A stretch of DNA of 64,000 nucleotides from Megalonaias nervosa (taxonomy: Eukaryota > Mollusca > Bivalvia > Unionida > Unionidae): positions 1-64,000 of the forward strand of contig JAECUM010001170.1 of assembly GCA_016617855.1 (NCBI GenBank). Reading direction: 5' to 3'. Positions 45,395 to 56,010 of the stretch are shown in pieces. The position numbers and the translations under genes are program-made. The first letter of the stretch is position 1, and each line of letters opens with the position of its first letter. The notes below the pieces were generated by a model. It made no database searches, was not told the origin of the DNA, and worked only from the letters and a program-made list of their open reading frames with translations.

Positions 45395-46945
45395 TAGCTG
45401 CATTATCTTATTTTAATGATGTGCTCCATTTCTCAGTATGCTTTTAACAGTTTTAAGCAATGCCTTATTTTCAACTTGAAAAAATTGTGTTATATGTTAG
45501 TATCAACATATTTTGTACGTGTATAAAATTTTTTATATTCATTCCCATTCTATTCATACTTGTATCTGTGTGTTTGAACTGAAGTAAATGCAGTGTTTTG
45601 GCCATATGACTTAAAAAGCACATCAGAAGCTATACATTGTAATTAATTTTAACTGACAGCAGTAACAAGATTAGAGTCTTGTAACTGCGAGTTGGTAAAA
45701 ATGCTTAATAAACTACCACTTAATTATTTTATTTTCTACAAGTTTTGTGTAAAATTGCAGTCAAAAAGATTTATCGCATTCTTTGAAACAGCCCCTAATA
45801 CATGTACATAGGAATAAATGCACAAGCGACTTCAAACCATACTCTTCGTCCTGATTTCATTGTTCCCGATAAAACATTACTGTAACTATTCATAGACAAC
45901 ACACTGAAGCACTAAAGTCGATATATAACTAAACTGGACCCTTTTTTTTCCCCCAACCGAAAATCCAAGAATTCGTATTGCACAGTGCGAGTGCATCTAT
46001 TTTTAGAAGGAGGGCTTTTCTTAATATAACTACTCACTTTCTTGCTTCGTTACAAAAATCATTAATAGGACTGCATATTTATGGTTGTATTATTTGCCTA
46101 CCTACTGGTAATAACGATATGCATTGGTTAAATAGTATTTTGCTCCATTACTATATATATATTTTTCGTATTTTCACGAAAATTAATTACGGTAACTCTG
46201 AAAACAACCTTGACCTTGCAGCATTGTTTCGAATTCCACAACAGAGATTTCCATGTTTCTGACCTACATTATTAAATATTTAGTCTAAATCTCCTATCAC
46301 ATAATATTTAAACTTTGTTTTCATTATATTATATATTTTCCTGAACCTGTTTGCCCAATTATTTACGAATACAGACAGTTTAATGAATGGTATATCATAT
46401 ACGCAGCGATGTCCGCCATTACAAGTTCATTTACGGTTTCAAACTGATTTTATACAGAAAATACGCAAATACGGCCGTTAAAATCTCCAATTATTAAAAA
46501 AAGAAATAAATTAGAAAACGCTCTTCACCGATCATATTTTTAAAAGCAAATTACTATTTGCATATTGATGTTTAAATTTCGAAACAAAATTTGGTATATT
46601 TTCATCATAGCAGTGTGCCCAACTTCATGAAATCAAGCAGTGATATCTTGCTCCGGAAAAGGGTTAATGGTCAGTTAGCTATTAAAACTTGCATGTGAAT
46701 GTGCAAGAATTTCTTTGTCGCCGTAAGCTGATTGGTATCAACACCACGTAAATACATTTGGCCTTGGGTTACAACAGTGCCAGAACTGGCTACAGAGAGG
46801 GGGCATCTCAAAGTCGTAATCTATAGTCATTTTACGTCCGAAAAATCAGAGGGCGAAGTCGTTTTCGCTTTCCTAACAGAAGAAGGCGAAGTTTACGCTT
46901 CTCAGGCGACATTTTCGCCCACTTCGCCTGGTAGCGTGACCCCTG
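45240..46945. mobile_element. Nonautonomous hAT-like element, 1,706 bp
   Basis: Ends are inverted: left CAGGGGTCAAGCTAGAC; right, read on the other strand, CAGGGGTCACGCTACCA. The TSD is 6 bp. Near the left end GGGAGAAGTG is repeated three times (near 45268, 45299 and 45320), and near the right end GGCGAAGT-type repeats occur, as expected of subterminal motifs. It holds a (TA)n tract at 45350-45392 and no transposase; the 94-codon frame at 45978-46262 has no recognised content. Confidence 0.8.
46535..46665 (+). repeat. Segment matched in inverted orientation by 47748-47878
   Basis: CACCGATCATATTTTTAAAA to ATGAAATCAAGCAGTGA pairs with CACTGCTTGATTTCATGAAG to ATATGATCGGTGAT downstream, about 90 percent identical. 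The left copy is inside the hAT-like element; the right copy lies between the LINE 3' end and its poly(A) tail. Confidence 0.85.
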
Positions 46946-47745
46946 AAGTAGTGAGGAGTGGTCTGAGATTTATAGCCGGGCGAAATGTTGTACCAAGGAT
47001 ACCAAGTTGATCTCTTTCAACTTTAAATTAATCCACAGAATAATCGCTACTAATGATTTTTTGAAAAGAATTGACATATTGGACGACAACAAATGTACGT
47101 TCTGTAAGAGAAAGAATGAAAATATTGAACATCTCTTCTGTGATTGCAATATTATTTCACAGTTCTGGTACAGTTTTATTGAACATTTTGCACCTTCTTG
47201 CCCAAATATTGTACATTTGTCCAAAAAAGAAACACTTTTAGGAAGTGAACAACTGACAGTTTGTGTAATTTCTTGCTTATTTTGGCAAAATATTATATTT
47301 ATACTTGAAGATTCAATATGCAAAATCCTTCAATTTATGCTTTTAAGCAGAGAGTTGTAATGTATAAGAACATTGAAAAATACGCTGCTAAGGTAAATAA
47401 AAAAGAGGACCAATTTCTTCAAAAATGGACCTCAGCAAATGAATAGGTAACTAGTATCTGATTGGATGGTAAACAGGAACAAAACACTATTTTCAAAAGT
47501 CTATGTCACCTACATGTATTCGTCTATTTAGATTGAGTATCTAAAGAGATTGTGTGCCATATGCATGTGTGCATGAGTGTGTGTGTGTTGTCTTTTTTTT
47601 TCTTTTTTTTTTTATAGATTATATTTATTATCCCTAGTTTATCTGGAAACAAGAAATGTTTGATTGTAAGGTGACCCTGAGATGGTTTCCTGACCCAATG
47701 GTCAACCTATTACGGGGATAATAAAAAAAAAAACTAAAAAAACTT

Positions 47746-47890
47746 TCACTGCTTGATTTCATGAAGTTGGGCATACTGTGCTTTGACGAAAATGTACCAA
47801 ATTCTGTTTTGAAATTTAAACATCAATATGCAAATAGTAATTTGCTTTTAAAAAATATGATCGGTGATAAAAAAAAAAAAAAAAAAAAAA
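47746..47890 (+). other. Candidate 3' transduction and poly(A) tail of the LINE
   Basis: After the internal A-rich LINE end (about 47714-47745) come about 125 bp of non-LINE sequence ending CGGTGAT and then 22 or more A residues. The extra sequence matches the inside of the hAT-like element in reverse. This is the pattern left when transcription reads past a weak LINE end into flanking DNA. Confidence 0.6.
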
Positions 47891-47997
47891 TGGAAAAGTA
47901 AAAGTAGACGCTATTAGACTCTGTGACTGGGGAGAGTTCAGTCTTGCCAAAAATTTTATGCTGGGAAGACTCGAATAACAACATCATAACAGATAAG
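47891..47997 (+). repeat. 107-bp duplicated segment, right copy
   Basis: Partner of 44534-44641, immediately after the poly(A) tract. Sequence then diverges (ATGTTGAGATG...). Confidence 0.85.
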
Positions 47998-48819
47998 ATG
48001 TTGAGATGTATACCTTATAATCAAATATTGGGTTGAAGAACATTATGAGAAGAAATCAGGTGCATGTGTTTGAAGGGAAAGAGATGAAATTAGGCATATA
48101 GTCCAAACAGACCCTTGATCATGCCTTTTGGGTTCTGGACATGGAATCTGTTGGATCTCCACCCTATCACCATGTATACAGTCAATGGAAATAAGGAGAT
48201 GTATTTACATCCAGCATATGTCTTAGCCTATTCATATTACTTGTATATATTATTATTGGGTTGGAATCACAACAGGTTCTATGCTGTGACCTAGGTGCAA
48301 GTCCCCTTCCAAAGGAACATGACCCTGGCTCTTTATTGGCTATATGCCTAATTATATCTCCTCATGTCCTTCAGTTCTATGTATAGGGTAGGAGATAAAT
48401 TCTCTTGTGTATCCAACATAGACCCTGGATCATGCCCCCAGAAAAGAGGACTTGCCTCAGTTTAATAAGTAAAAAACTACCTCATAACCATGTATACACT
48501 ATTTGGATCTTTAGAGCAAGGTAGTCCAGCATCCTCAACACTGTGGACCACGTGGACCATAAATGTAAAGTTCACAGTCCGTACATACATGATTGGACCA
48601 TTCTGGTTTTAGAGATAAATGCAGTGTTGCAGCAATCACCCAACAGGTCGTACCTCTAGTGACATAATGTAGTGTGGAAGTGCAGTGATTTGCAGTGGCA
48701 TGCCATGGACATGCATCTAATTTTAGTTGATAATTTGAATGAGGGGTAAATAAGTATGATGTCGATGTATGATTGTCACAATATTGAACTAAAAAAAAAT
48801 ACTTCTTGATATTTTTTAG
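47998..48819. other. Distal ABCB7 intron 1, no gene seen
   Basis: AT-rich intron ending in a pyrimidine tract (ATTTTTTAG) before exon 2. Confidence 0.6.
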
Positions 48820-48885
48820 ACAAGACAACACCAGGCACTGTACAGGAAGAATGCATATTTTCCAGCATCAAATTTATTTAGAAAG
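48820..48885 (+). CDS. ABCB7: ABCB7 homologue, exon 2
   Basis: 66 bp between ATTTTTTAG and GTAAGTGT, phase 0 at both ends, giving TRQHQALYRKNAYFPASN then LFRK. The region between presequence and transmembrane domain is weakly conserved in ABCB7, so the assignment rests on splice sites, phase and position upstream of exon 3. Confidence 0.7.
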
Positions 48886-49513
48886 GTAAGTGTTGGTACA
48901 GAACAGTAAGCAGTAAAAGATGAGTAAATTTTTGTAACATCAAATTTTAATTTAAATTTGACAATTGTTTGGCTGTGATGGGGGGGGAGGCAAAAATATA
49001 TTTAAAAAAAAAAAAAAAACACTGGTAAAGGGAGGTAATCTGTTGTATTTCTAATAAATAGGATGCTGCACATTCTGAAATTTTAACTGTAAATTGTTTA
49101 TATGTATGGTATGTACCATTTTACCATCAGTTGAAATATCCAGTTTAAGAATGATATTATTAAAAATTTTGTTAGTAGAAGCATACACAGAACAAATGTA
49201 AAATTATTAAAATTACTGTAATATATTTGTCAGTAATAAAGGGAATGCAAACACTTTCTTCCTGCCATCCAATCTAAGAAATTGATCAGATTCAGTTTTT
49301 TAGTTTAAAGCACATATTTAAAAATGTATAAATTTACTAAAGGTGTAAAGCATTTGTTAATGGACAAGTATATTTGTTATGCAGTCCTTTGTTTATGCAG
49401 ACTCTTGAAGATATGTCAATGAACAGTGTTATGTTTATAATTTTGTTCAAGTCTCTACATCTGATTTCTTACTATGCACCATTTTTCATGTCTTAATTCT
49501 ATTGTATTTCTAG
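48886..49513. other. ABCB7 intron 2
   Basis: 628-bp intron, GT-AG, with a poly-G and a poly-A tract. No element recognised. Confidence 0.7.
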
Positions 49514-49711
49514 CTTTTTCCCAAGAAAACAGGCTGTCAGACTTGTTTTCACCCAGGTGCATCCACCCTAGCACCAAATGAATTCCAAGGTGCAGACAAA
49601 GTGCGTGGTTGGGACATCATCAAGGCAATGCTGTCATATGTATGGCCCAAAGATAAACCTGGAATCAAAGCTAGAGTCATCATTGCCATTTCACTTCTTA
49701 TCGGCTCCAAG
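49514..49711 (+). CDS. ABCB7: ABCB7 homologue, exon 3
   Basis: 198 bp, acceptor TTTCTAG, donor GTTAGA, phase 0 at both ends. It begins LFPKKTGCQTCFHPG and contains IIKAMLSYVWPKDKPGIKAR, nearly the same as the IIKAMLSYVWPKD-P-LRAR block of human ABCB7, followed by the first hydrophobic stretch (VIIAISLLIGSK). This is the start of transmembrane helix 1 of the ABC exporter fold. Confidence 0.93.
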
Positions 49712-49946
49712 GTTAGACCTTAGCCATGTTATACTTTCTTGCCTGCATTGGAAAAAATAAGTATGGCAGCATCAACTTAAACACTGCAGCATTCTCAGCA
49801 AACAAGATTTGTGTTGAAAAGTTATTATGCCATACAATACAGTGTTGTTTGCAGGAGAATTGTTATGTTCCACTGAAATCATTGTGCGATCAATCCATTC
49901 TTTTGGCAAATAAAAATGAACCAACTTTATTCTCACTTCTTCTAAA

Positions 49947-50190
49947 GGGTCCTTGGGTGGCTGAATGATCTAAGATTCTTGCCTATACAGATTAGTGACA
50001 TCTCACCACTTTTCATATGTGTTAGAGTTTCAGGCTTTGCCAACATGGGTATGTAAAAAAGATTGCCTGTAGCTTTCCATGGGTCAGTGGTTCTTCCTGG
50101 GATTTTCCAAGGTTCTTCCTCACCAGTATGCTTTGTTCCATGTATAGCCTATGATGTGCTGGAAACGGCATTGAACCAATAAAAAAAAAA
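49947..50190 (+). mobile_element. SINE, family 2, copy 2
   Basis: Head GGGTCCTTGGGTGGCTGAAT, box-B-like GTTAGAGTTTCAGGCTTTGC, body TGTAGCTTTCCATGGGTCAG, and 3' end GTGCTGGAAACGGCATTGAA ending in (A)10. It aligns with 25459-25675 over its length with many differences. Confidence 0.75.
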
Positions 50191-50218
50191 TGACCAACAA
50201 GCCAACTCATTTCTTCTA

Positions 50219-50520
50219 ATGAGACATCATGGGATATGATTGAGGTGGGGTGAGGAGTTAGTCTGTAAATACGCACAAGGGTTTTAGAATTTTGTTCAAT
50301 CCACAGAATGTGGGGTGACCAAAGAGACATAATATGATTGGGGTATATTGAAGGAGTTAGTCTGTAAATATGCACAAAGGTTTTAGAATTTTGTTCCATC
50401 CACAGAATGTGGGGTGACCAAGGAGACATAATGGGATATGATTGGTGTATGTTGAATTAGCCAATAAATATGCATAAGTGTTGTAGAATTTTGTTCCATC
50501 CACAGAATTTGGGGATTTGG
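50219..50520. repeat. Tandem repeat of about 105 bp, three units
   Basis: Each unit contains TAGAATTTTGTTCMATCCAC followed by AGAATGTGGGG and GAGACATAATRKGATATGAT. The third unit is partly diverged. Confidence 0.85.
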
Positions 50521-50984
50521 GACTGGGAGTGATTCTTCCTAACAATAAAATGCCTCCCAAGTTTATATTGTTACTTAGTCTTACTGTCTTACAGGTATGA
50601 AGATGGAGTATTTTTGATCATTCACCAAAATGTCAAAACATATCTTATGGAATTTTGAACGAGACTCATGCATCATAACTTGGACATTGATTAGATCCAC
50701 ACCTATAACAATGAACTAGTACACATTAAGTAGACATGAAAGGCAGATTTGGACATGAATTCCTCATCAGTCCACTGGCACTTAATTGGAAATATTTAGA
50801 TTCTTGACCCTGTATTTATGTACAGGGCATAAAGAGTTCAAATATGCAGTCTAAGTTGCCTCCTTATACCCCAGCCCTCAGTGACTTAGCTCAGGGTTCA
50901 CAGATGTAGTGGGACACAACAGAATGTTCTTCATTATGAATTAATCTGGGATATGAAAACACAGAACTCCTCTTGAAATATATT

Positions 50985-51430
50985 CCTCAAGGAATATCAA
51001 ATTTTAGCAGTTGTTTGTTATCACACCTTCACTTCTACTTGGAGGAGAGTCTTGAAACTTGGCACACAGTTTCATCCCAAAGATCTATTTGGTCTTCATT
51101 GAAAATACAGGCATCCAGTATGGTTATCGTGGTAGCCATCTTTAAAGTCTATAACTTTTCCTGGAGGAATGGTCATATCTACATGGGGTTTTTATTGAAA
51201 TATTTTTGTATGTAGATGGTCATAAATGGTGCTGATATCACAGACAACATAGCTACCATGGTGGCCATCACTAAAATCTTTTTTATTGCTAACTCTACTA
51301 GAATGGATAGTCCTGTTGACATGTGGTTTTCATTTAAAGACTAGTTATGATTTGGAAATGGACCTAAAAGAAAATGGTGCTGGTATATTGGCTACTATGG
51401 TGTCCTTCTTGAAAATCTTGTATTTTTTAA
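50985..51430 (-). repeat. 145-bp family, array E (inverted)
   Basis: On the minus strand about three units show the usual order, for example AGCACCATTTTCTTTTAGGT, TGAAAACCACATGTCAACAG and CAAGATTTTCAAGAAGGACA. It is the only array in this orientation. Confidence 0.6.
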
Positions 51431-51462
51431 ACGCCTTCTGAACAGATGGTCCTAAAGGGAGT

Positions 51463-52560
51463 AGTATTATAATGATGTGCATGATGGTAAGTGCGGTGTT
51501 ATAATGATGGTCATGATAGTTAGGGAGTAGTCTAATAACAATGGGGATGATAGTACGGGAGTGCAGTGTTGTAATGATGGGCATGATAGTAAGGAAGTAG
51601 TGTTATAATGATGGCCATGATAGTAAGGGAGTAGTGTTATAATGATGGCCATGATATTAAGTGGAGTGCAGTGTTTTAATGATGGCCATGATATTAAGTA
51701 GAGTGAAGTGTTTTAATGATGGCCATGATATTAAGTGGAGCACTGTGTTTTAATGATGTGCATGATAGTAAGGAAGTAGTGTAATAATGATGTGCATGAT
51801 AGTAAGGGAGTAGTGTTATAATGATGGCCATGATAGTAAGGAAGTAGTGTTATAACGATGGGCATGGTATTAAGTGGAACACAGTATTATAATGATGTGC
51901 ATGATAGTAAGGGAGTAGTGTTATAATGATGGGCATGATTGTACAGGAATGCAGTGTTATAATAATGGGCATGATATTAAGTGGAGCACAGTGTTATAAT
52001 GATGGGCATGATAGTAAGGGAGTAGTGTTTTAATGATGGGCATGATAGTAAGGGAGTAGTGTTATAATGATGGGCATGATTGTAAGGGAATGCAGTGTTA
52101 TAATGATGGGCATGATATTAAGGGAGTAGTGTTATAATGATGGGCATGATTATAAGGGAATAGTATTATCATAATAGGCATGATAGTAAGCGATTAGTGC
52201 TATAATGATAGGCATGGTAGTGTGAAACTGCAATACTATAATGATGGGCATGATTGTAAGCGAATGCAGCGTTATAATGATGCACATGATAGTGAGGGAA
52301 AATCTTGTTTTTTTTACTCCTTCTGATTGTAAGGGATTAGTATTATAATAATTGGGAAGATAGTAAGGTAGTGCAGTGTTGTAATGATAGACATGATAGT
52401 GTGGGACTGCAGTGTTATAATGATGAGCATGATTGTAAAGGGAGTGCAGTGTTATAATAATTAGCATGATTGTGAAGGAGTACAGTGTTATAATGATGAG
52501 CATGATTGTAAGGGAGTGCAGTGTTACAGTGATTGGCATGATTGTAAGGAAGTGCCGTAT
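51463..52560. repeat. 33-36-bp minisatellite, about 30 units
   Basis: Imperfect tandem units of GTGTTATAATGATGGGCATG followed by ATAGTAAGGGAGTA, with variants (ATTGTAAGGGAATGCA, ATATTAAGTGGAGCACA). Higher-order alternation of the AGTAAGGGAGTA and ATTAAGTGGAG variants is visible. Frames such as 52150-52596 on the minus strand are repeat by-products. Confidence 0.9.
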
Positions 52561-52758
52561 GTTGGACTTACTCAGGAACATCAGTGGTGGTTCCACAACA
52601 TAGACATTATAAAGAATAAAAGGAAGAAAGAAAGATATCTGTCATGGATTCCTATAGAATCTTCATAGCAGTAGAATGTCAGTACCTTTGACAGACTTTT
52701 GTTTCGCATTTGAATTGTACTTTTACTTAAAGTGATTACTTGCTTTCATCTTTCACAG

Positions 52759-52888
52759 ATTTTGAATGTGCAGGTTCCATTTATCTTCAAATATGCTGTT
52801 GATTTCTTAAATCAACCTAGCAATTGGCTGAATCTCAGTGAACCAGGATCCACGATAATGACTGTGGCAACAGCTGTCATTATCGGTT
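52759..52888 (+). CDS. ABCB7: ABCB7 homologue, exon 4
   Basis: 130 bp between TTTCACAG and GTAAGTAT, entering in phase 0 and leaving after one base of a codon. It reads [19 protein letters not shown], then [20 protein letters not shown] with a final Gly. This matches the NIVVPFMFKYAVDSLNQ and MATAVLIGYG blocks of human ABCB7, in the first transmembrane helices. Together the four exons give about 182 residues. The rest (transmembrane core, Walker A, signature, Walker B) must lie to the right of the window, beyond the retrotransposon complex. Confidence 0.93.
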
Positions 52889-53519
52889 GTAAGTATCTTG
52901 AGTAAATATTAGAGTTTGCAAGGAAAAACATTCACGTCATAATGTTTTGAGTCAAGAAAAATAATCCTTTTTTGTTTTAACTTTGCCCAGATCTTGTGTT
53001 GGGAAATTTCACAAAATTAAATGGAAATGTTGTACAGGTACATGCAAAATTGACATATGACAAGCTCCAGCTTTGCCTTTTACAGAAACTCAGGGAATGG
53101 TTTTACATGCATAACCATCAAATTGAAAAAGTATGAAACTCTTACCATATATTGTTGTGACTCGAAATGTATTTTCATTTGCCTTTTTGGAAAAGAATAT
53201 GAAAACGTAAGAAACAAACAGTTGATTGGCTTGACACTTCCATTCAGTGCAAACACATGGTGATGGCATCGTTACTAAATCAAATTACTGTAGTACTTTT
53301 TAAAGTTTTTTTTCCAGACCATTTCAATTTTGGGAGTGCTTTCTATAATTAAATTTTACAAGGTTTTGATTTTGGGGGCACCAGCTTTAGAGGTTTCAGC
53401 TTTCAGAGATCAGTGATTACCATTTTATCGGTGCAAAACATGTAGATGATAATTACACAGGTCACAAGACTTCAATAGTTAGAGTTCAATTTACTTGGGT
53501 GTATAGACTGTTATGACCA
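52889..53519. other. ABCB7 intron 4, proximal part
   Basis: No element or exon recognised. Intron 4 extends past the end of the window (more than 11 kb). Confidence 0.6.
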
Positions 53520-53524
53520 TCATA

Positions 53525-53815
53525 AACTAATCACACCCAGAGATGAATGACTGTCTTGAACTCCATACACCCAGATCTGAATGACTGTCTTGAGCTCCAT
53601 ACACCCTGATCTGAATGACTGTCTTGAACACCATACACCCTGATCTGAATGACTGTCTTGAACTTGATACACCCTGATCTGAATGACTGTCTTGAACTCC
53701 ATACACTCTGATCTGAATGACTGTCTTGAACTCCATACACCCTGATCTGAATGACTGTCTTGAACACCATACACTCTGATCTGAATGACTGTCTTGAACA
53801 CCATATACCCTTAGC
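53525..53815. repeat. 34-bp minisatellite, about 8.5 units
   Basis: Very regular units of GATCTGAATGACTGTCTTGA followed by ACTCCATACACCCT. Because 34 is not a multiple of three and the unit has no stop on the minus strand, all three minus frames stay open. Confidence 0.95.
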
Positions 53816-53896
53816 CAGATAATCTAACATGTAATGAATTTATTACCTCATAAATCTAAGAATTTTCACCAAAATGTCATCATTAGTGTGCATTAT

Positions 53897-54112
53897 AAAT
53901 CTTTTAGCTGTCATTGTTGGCTATTGCAAATCTTTTAGCTGTCATTGTTGGCTATTGCAAATCTTTCAGCTGTCATTGTTGGCTGTTGCAAATCTTTTAA
54001 CTTTTATTGTTGGCTTTTGCAAATCATTCAGTTGTCATTGTTAGTTATTTCAAATCATTAGCTGTCACTGTTGGCTATTACAAATCTTTAGCTGTCATTG
54101 GTGGCTGTATAA
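53897..54112. repeat. 31-bp tandem repeat, six to seven units
   Basis: Units of CAAATCTTTTAGCTGTCATT followed by GTTGGCTATTG, with increasing divergence to the right. Confidence 0.9.
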
Positions 54113-54406
54113 ACAATTGATTACAGCACAGTGGTTGTAGCAGGCACCTCACTTGTAGCAGACAAAATCCTGGTGAATGAATGATGAATCAGAACTGTTG
54201 AATTATAATCAAGCCTTCTTTGGGGCATGATGTCAAGTGATTGATAAATTGCACAGTAATTCATTGCAATATATAATAAAAGTTATATCATATAAATATA
54301 TATATATATATATTGATGATAAAGATATTATATTAGCTCACCATTTGATATTTACTCACCATTCCTCTAGTGTGATTTGGGTCTTAACTTTAAAATTTGG
54401 GAGTGC

Positions 54407-54452
<46 letters not shown>

Positions 54453-54845
54453 TTCTCAATAGACTTCCAAACTGAAGAGTCAGTTGACCCTTGTCCCCAA
54501 AATCTCAGGAGTTAAAATGAAAATCTCAAGAGTCAGTTCTGTTGGACAGTCATGAGCCCATAGCTGTGATTCCTCGTTATTGGTGGAAATAAATGATGTT
54601 TAAAATTTATTGTCTCATGTTGAATAATGAGAAATACCTGTACAGTATTTTGTAAGAAATATACAATCTCATTTTTGTAAAAGTGTTTCTCTTTCTAACT
54701 ATATGTTACTTTGTGTATATTTTGTATATGAAACAGACAGAGGATTATTTTATGCTTTATTATATTTTTAACTTTTCAAGATATTCTGTTATCAGCTGCT
54801 CAAATCATTTAATATGCAAAAAGCCGTATATTCCCGTTTTGTCTA
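54113..54845. other. Intronic spacer with (TA)n microsatellites
   Basis: TA tracts lie at about 54295-54313 and 54408-54450. No gene. Confidence 0.7.
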
Positions 54846-55371
54846 TGTTACAAGTCTAAGCTCTTACAAAAAGTAACAGAAAAGAGTGAAGACAACAAGC
54901 TTTGTAAAATTTAACAAATAATTTATTTCCCTAGAATACCAAGTGAAAAAACATGGGGAAAAAGAACTTACAGATTTATGAATCAAATCCAAAAATAATT
55001 CAAGAATTAAAAAAATAGAAGTCCTAGTAATTAAAATTCCTGAATGAATCTGAGTTCGAGTCTCAATGAAATCCAAAATGAAGGGCAATAACGTCTGTTG
55101 TAGTCTGCAAAGTACTGTTTTTTCAACAGTTCCTTGTTGAATCACAGAAAATATTACTCCAGTTTTGAATTCCATATAAATTTCAGTGAATGTCTTTGTC
55201 CAAGAATTTTGTAGAAGCACTTAAGTATTTCCAGGGAAAAGAATCACTTGAAATTCAATAAAATAAAATTTCAACTCAAACTGGTCACAACATAACGTCT
55301 CAATTGTTTGGAGCCTGACTGCACTATCTTCTATCAAGACAACAAAAAAACTCAATTAAATATACATAACA
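54846..55371 (-). repeat. LTR1, 526 bp (minus-strand element, 3' LTR)
   Basis: Bounded by TGTTAC on the left and CATAACA on the right, i.e. TGTTA...TAACA termini in both readings. Next to it, at 55372-55386, the minus strand has the purine tract TTTTATGGGGGAAA, the expected polypurine tract. The outer ~88 bases recur at 63908-63995. Confidence 0.85.
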
Positions 55372-55499
55372 TTTCCCCCATAAAAGAAAAAGAAAGATTT
55401 ATATAATAAAGCTTTCTTTTTACCATAGGTCAATTATACATGAGGTTTATAAAAAAATAACATAAGAAGAAATCTTATGAATGATACAAAATATACATG

Positions 55500-56010
55500 A
55501 AATAATATATTTCTAGACACAAGAAAGTGCATCTGCTATTAAATTGTCTTTTCCCTTGATGTGCCTGATGTCAATATTATATTCCTGTAATAACAAACTC
55601 CACATTAATAATCTCTGATTTTTGTTTTTCATCTTGTCAATGAAAGTTAGCGGGTTGTGATCACTAAACACAATAATCGGAGAAGGAGCTGAACTAATTG
55701 TAAACTATAAAATGTTGTAATGCCAATATCAAAGCCAAACATTCTTTATCGATTGTTGAGTAATTTCTTCGGTGCTTATTTAATTTCTTAGAAAAATAGC
55801 ACACTGGATGATCAACACCATTTTTATCAATACAGCTGCAACCACAACATCACTTGCATCAACAGACAGTTTAAAAGATTGACTGAAATTTGGAGCTGTA
55901 AGAACTGGTGCACTCTTAAGTATGGCCTTTAACTTATCAAAAGCCTCCTGACATTTTTCAGTCCAATGAAACTTGGTTTTCTTGCTCAATAAATTTGTTG
56001 GGTTCAGCAA
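55500..56010 (-). pseudogene. Gmr1-like RNase H, minus copy, broken
   Basis: The frame reads FKLSVDASDVVVAAVLI (first catalytic Asp) after FHWTEKCQEAFDKLK. Further left VFSDHNPLTFIDKMK and RHIKGKDNLIADALS appear in interrupted frames. Parallel to the plus copy at 62461-62878. Frameshifts break it. Confidence 0.8.

Larger units (their letters stand above)
44660..47360 (+). pseudogene. LINE ORF2 C-terminal region, split by an insertion
   Basis: Part 1 (to 45239) reads ...GAWQNLVNKTILRNK, FWRDVILAVSYWK and ends QVLNKNIS. Part 2 (from 46946) resumes in frame with SEEWSEIYSRAKCCTKDTKL and contains the zinc-binding block CTFCKRKNENIEHLFCDC (CCHC) and FWYSFIEHF, typical of the end of L1/Tx1- or CR1-type ORF2 proteins. 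Removing 45240-46945 and one AAGTAG copy rejoins the frame exactly. A frameshift follows near 47250. The exact LINE clade cannot be decided without the reverse transcriptase. Confidence 0.8.
44642..47890 (+). mobile_element. 5'-truncated non-LTR retrotransposon (LINE) with a nested hAT-like element
   Basis: It carries the C-terminal third of a LINE ORF2 (44660-45239 and 46952-47360), a 3' UTR ending GGGGATAATAAAAAAAAAAA at about 47714-47745, a further 125 bp of non-LINE sequence, and an (A)n tail to 47890. The reverse transcriptase itself is missing, so it was truncated on insertion. A 108-bp near-identical duplication flanks it. The nested element at 45240-46945 separates the two coding parts. 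Confidence 0.75.
49712..52758. other. ABCB7 intron 3
   Basis: A 3-kb intron holding a SINE, a tandem repeat of about 105 bp, array E of the 145-bp family and a large minisatellite. It ends CTTTCATCTTTCACAG before exon 4. Confidence 0.7.

Noticed and set aside
45978..46262. 94-codon open frame inside the nonautonomous hAT-like element
   Set aside because: No transposase motif and no similarity; likely chance in AT-rich DNA.
51345..52596. His/Ile/Leu-rich open frames on the minus strand
   Set aside because: By-products of the 33-36-bp minisatellite.
53525..53830. Overlapping 69-99-residue open frames on the minus strand
   Set aside because: Produced by a 34-bp minisatellite that is stop-free in every minus frame.
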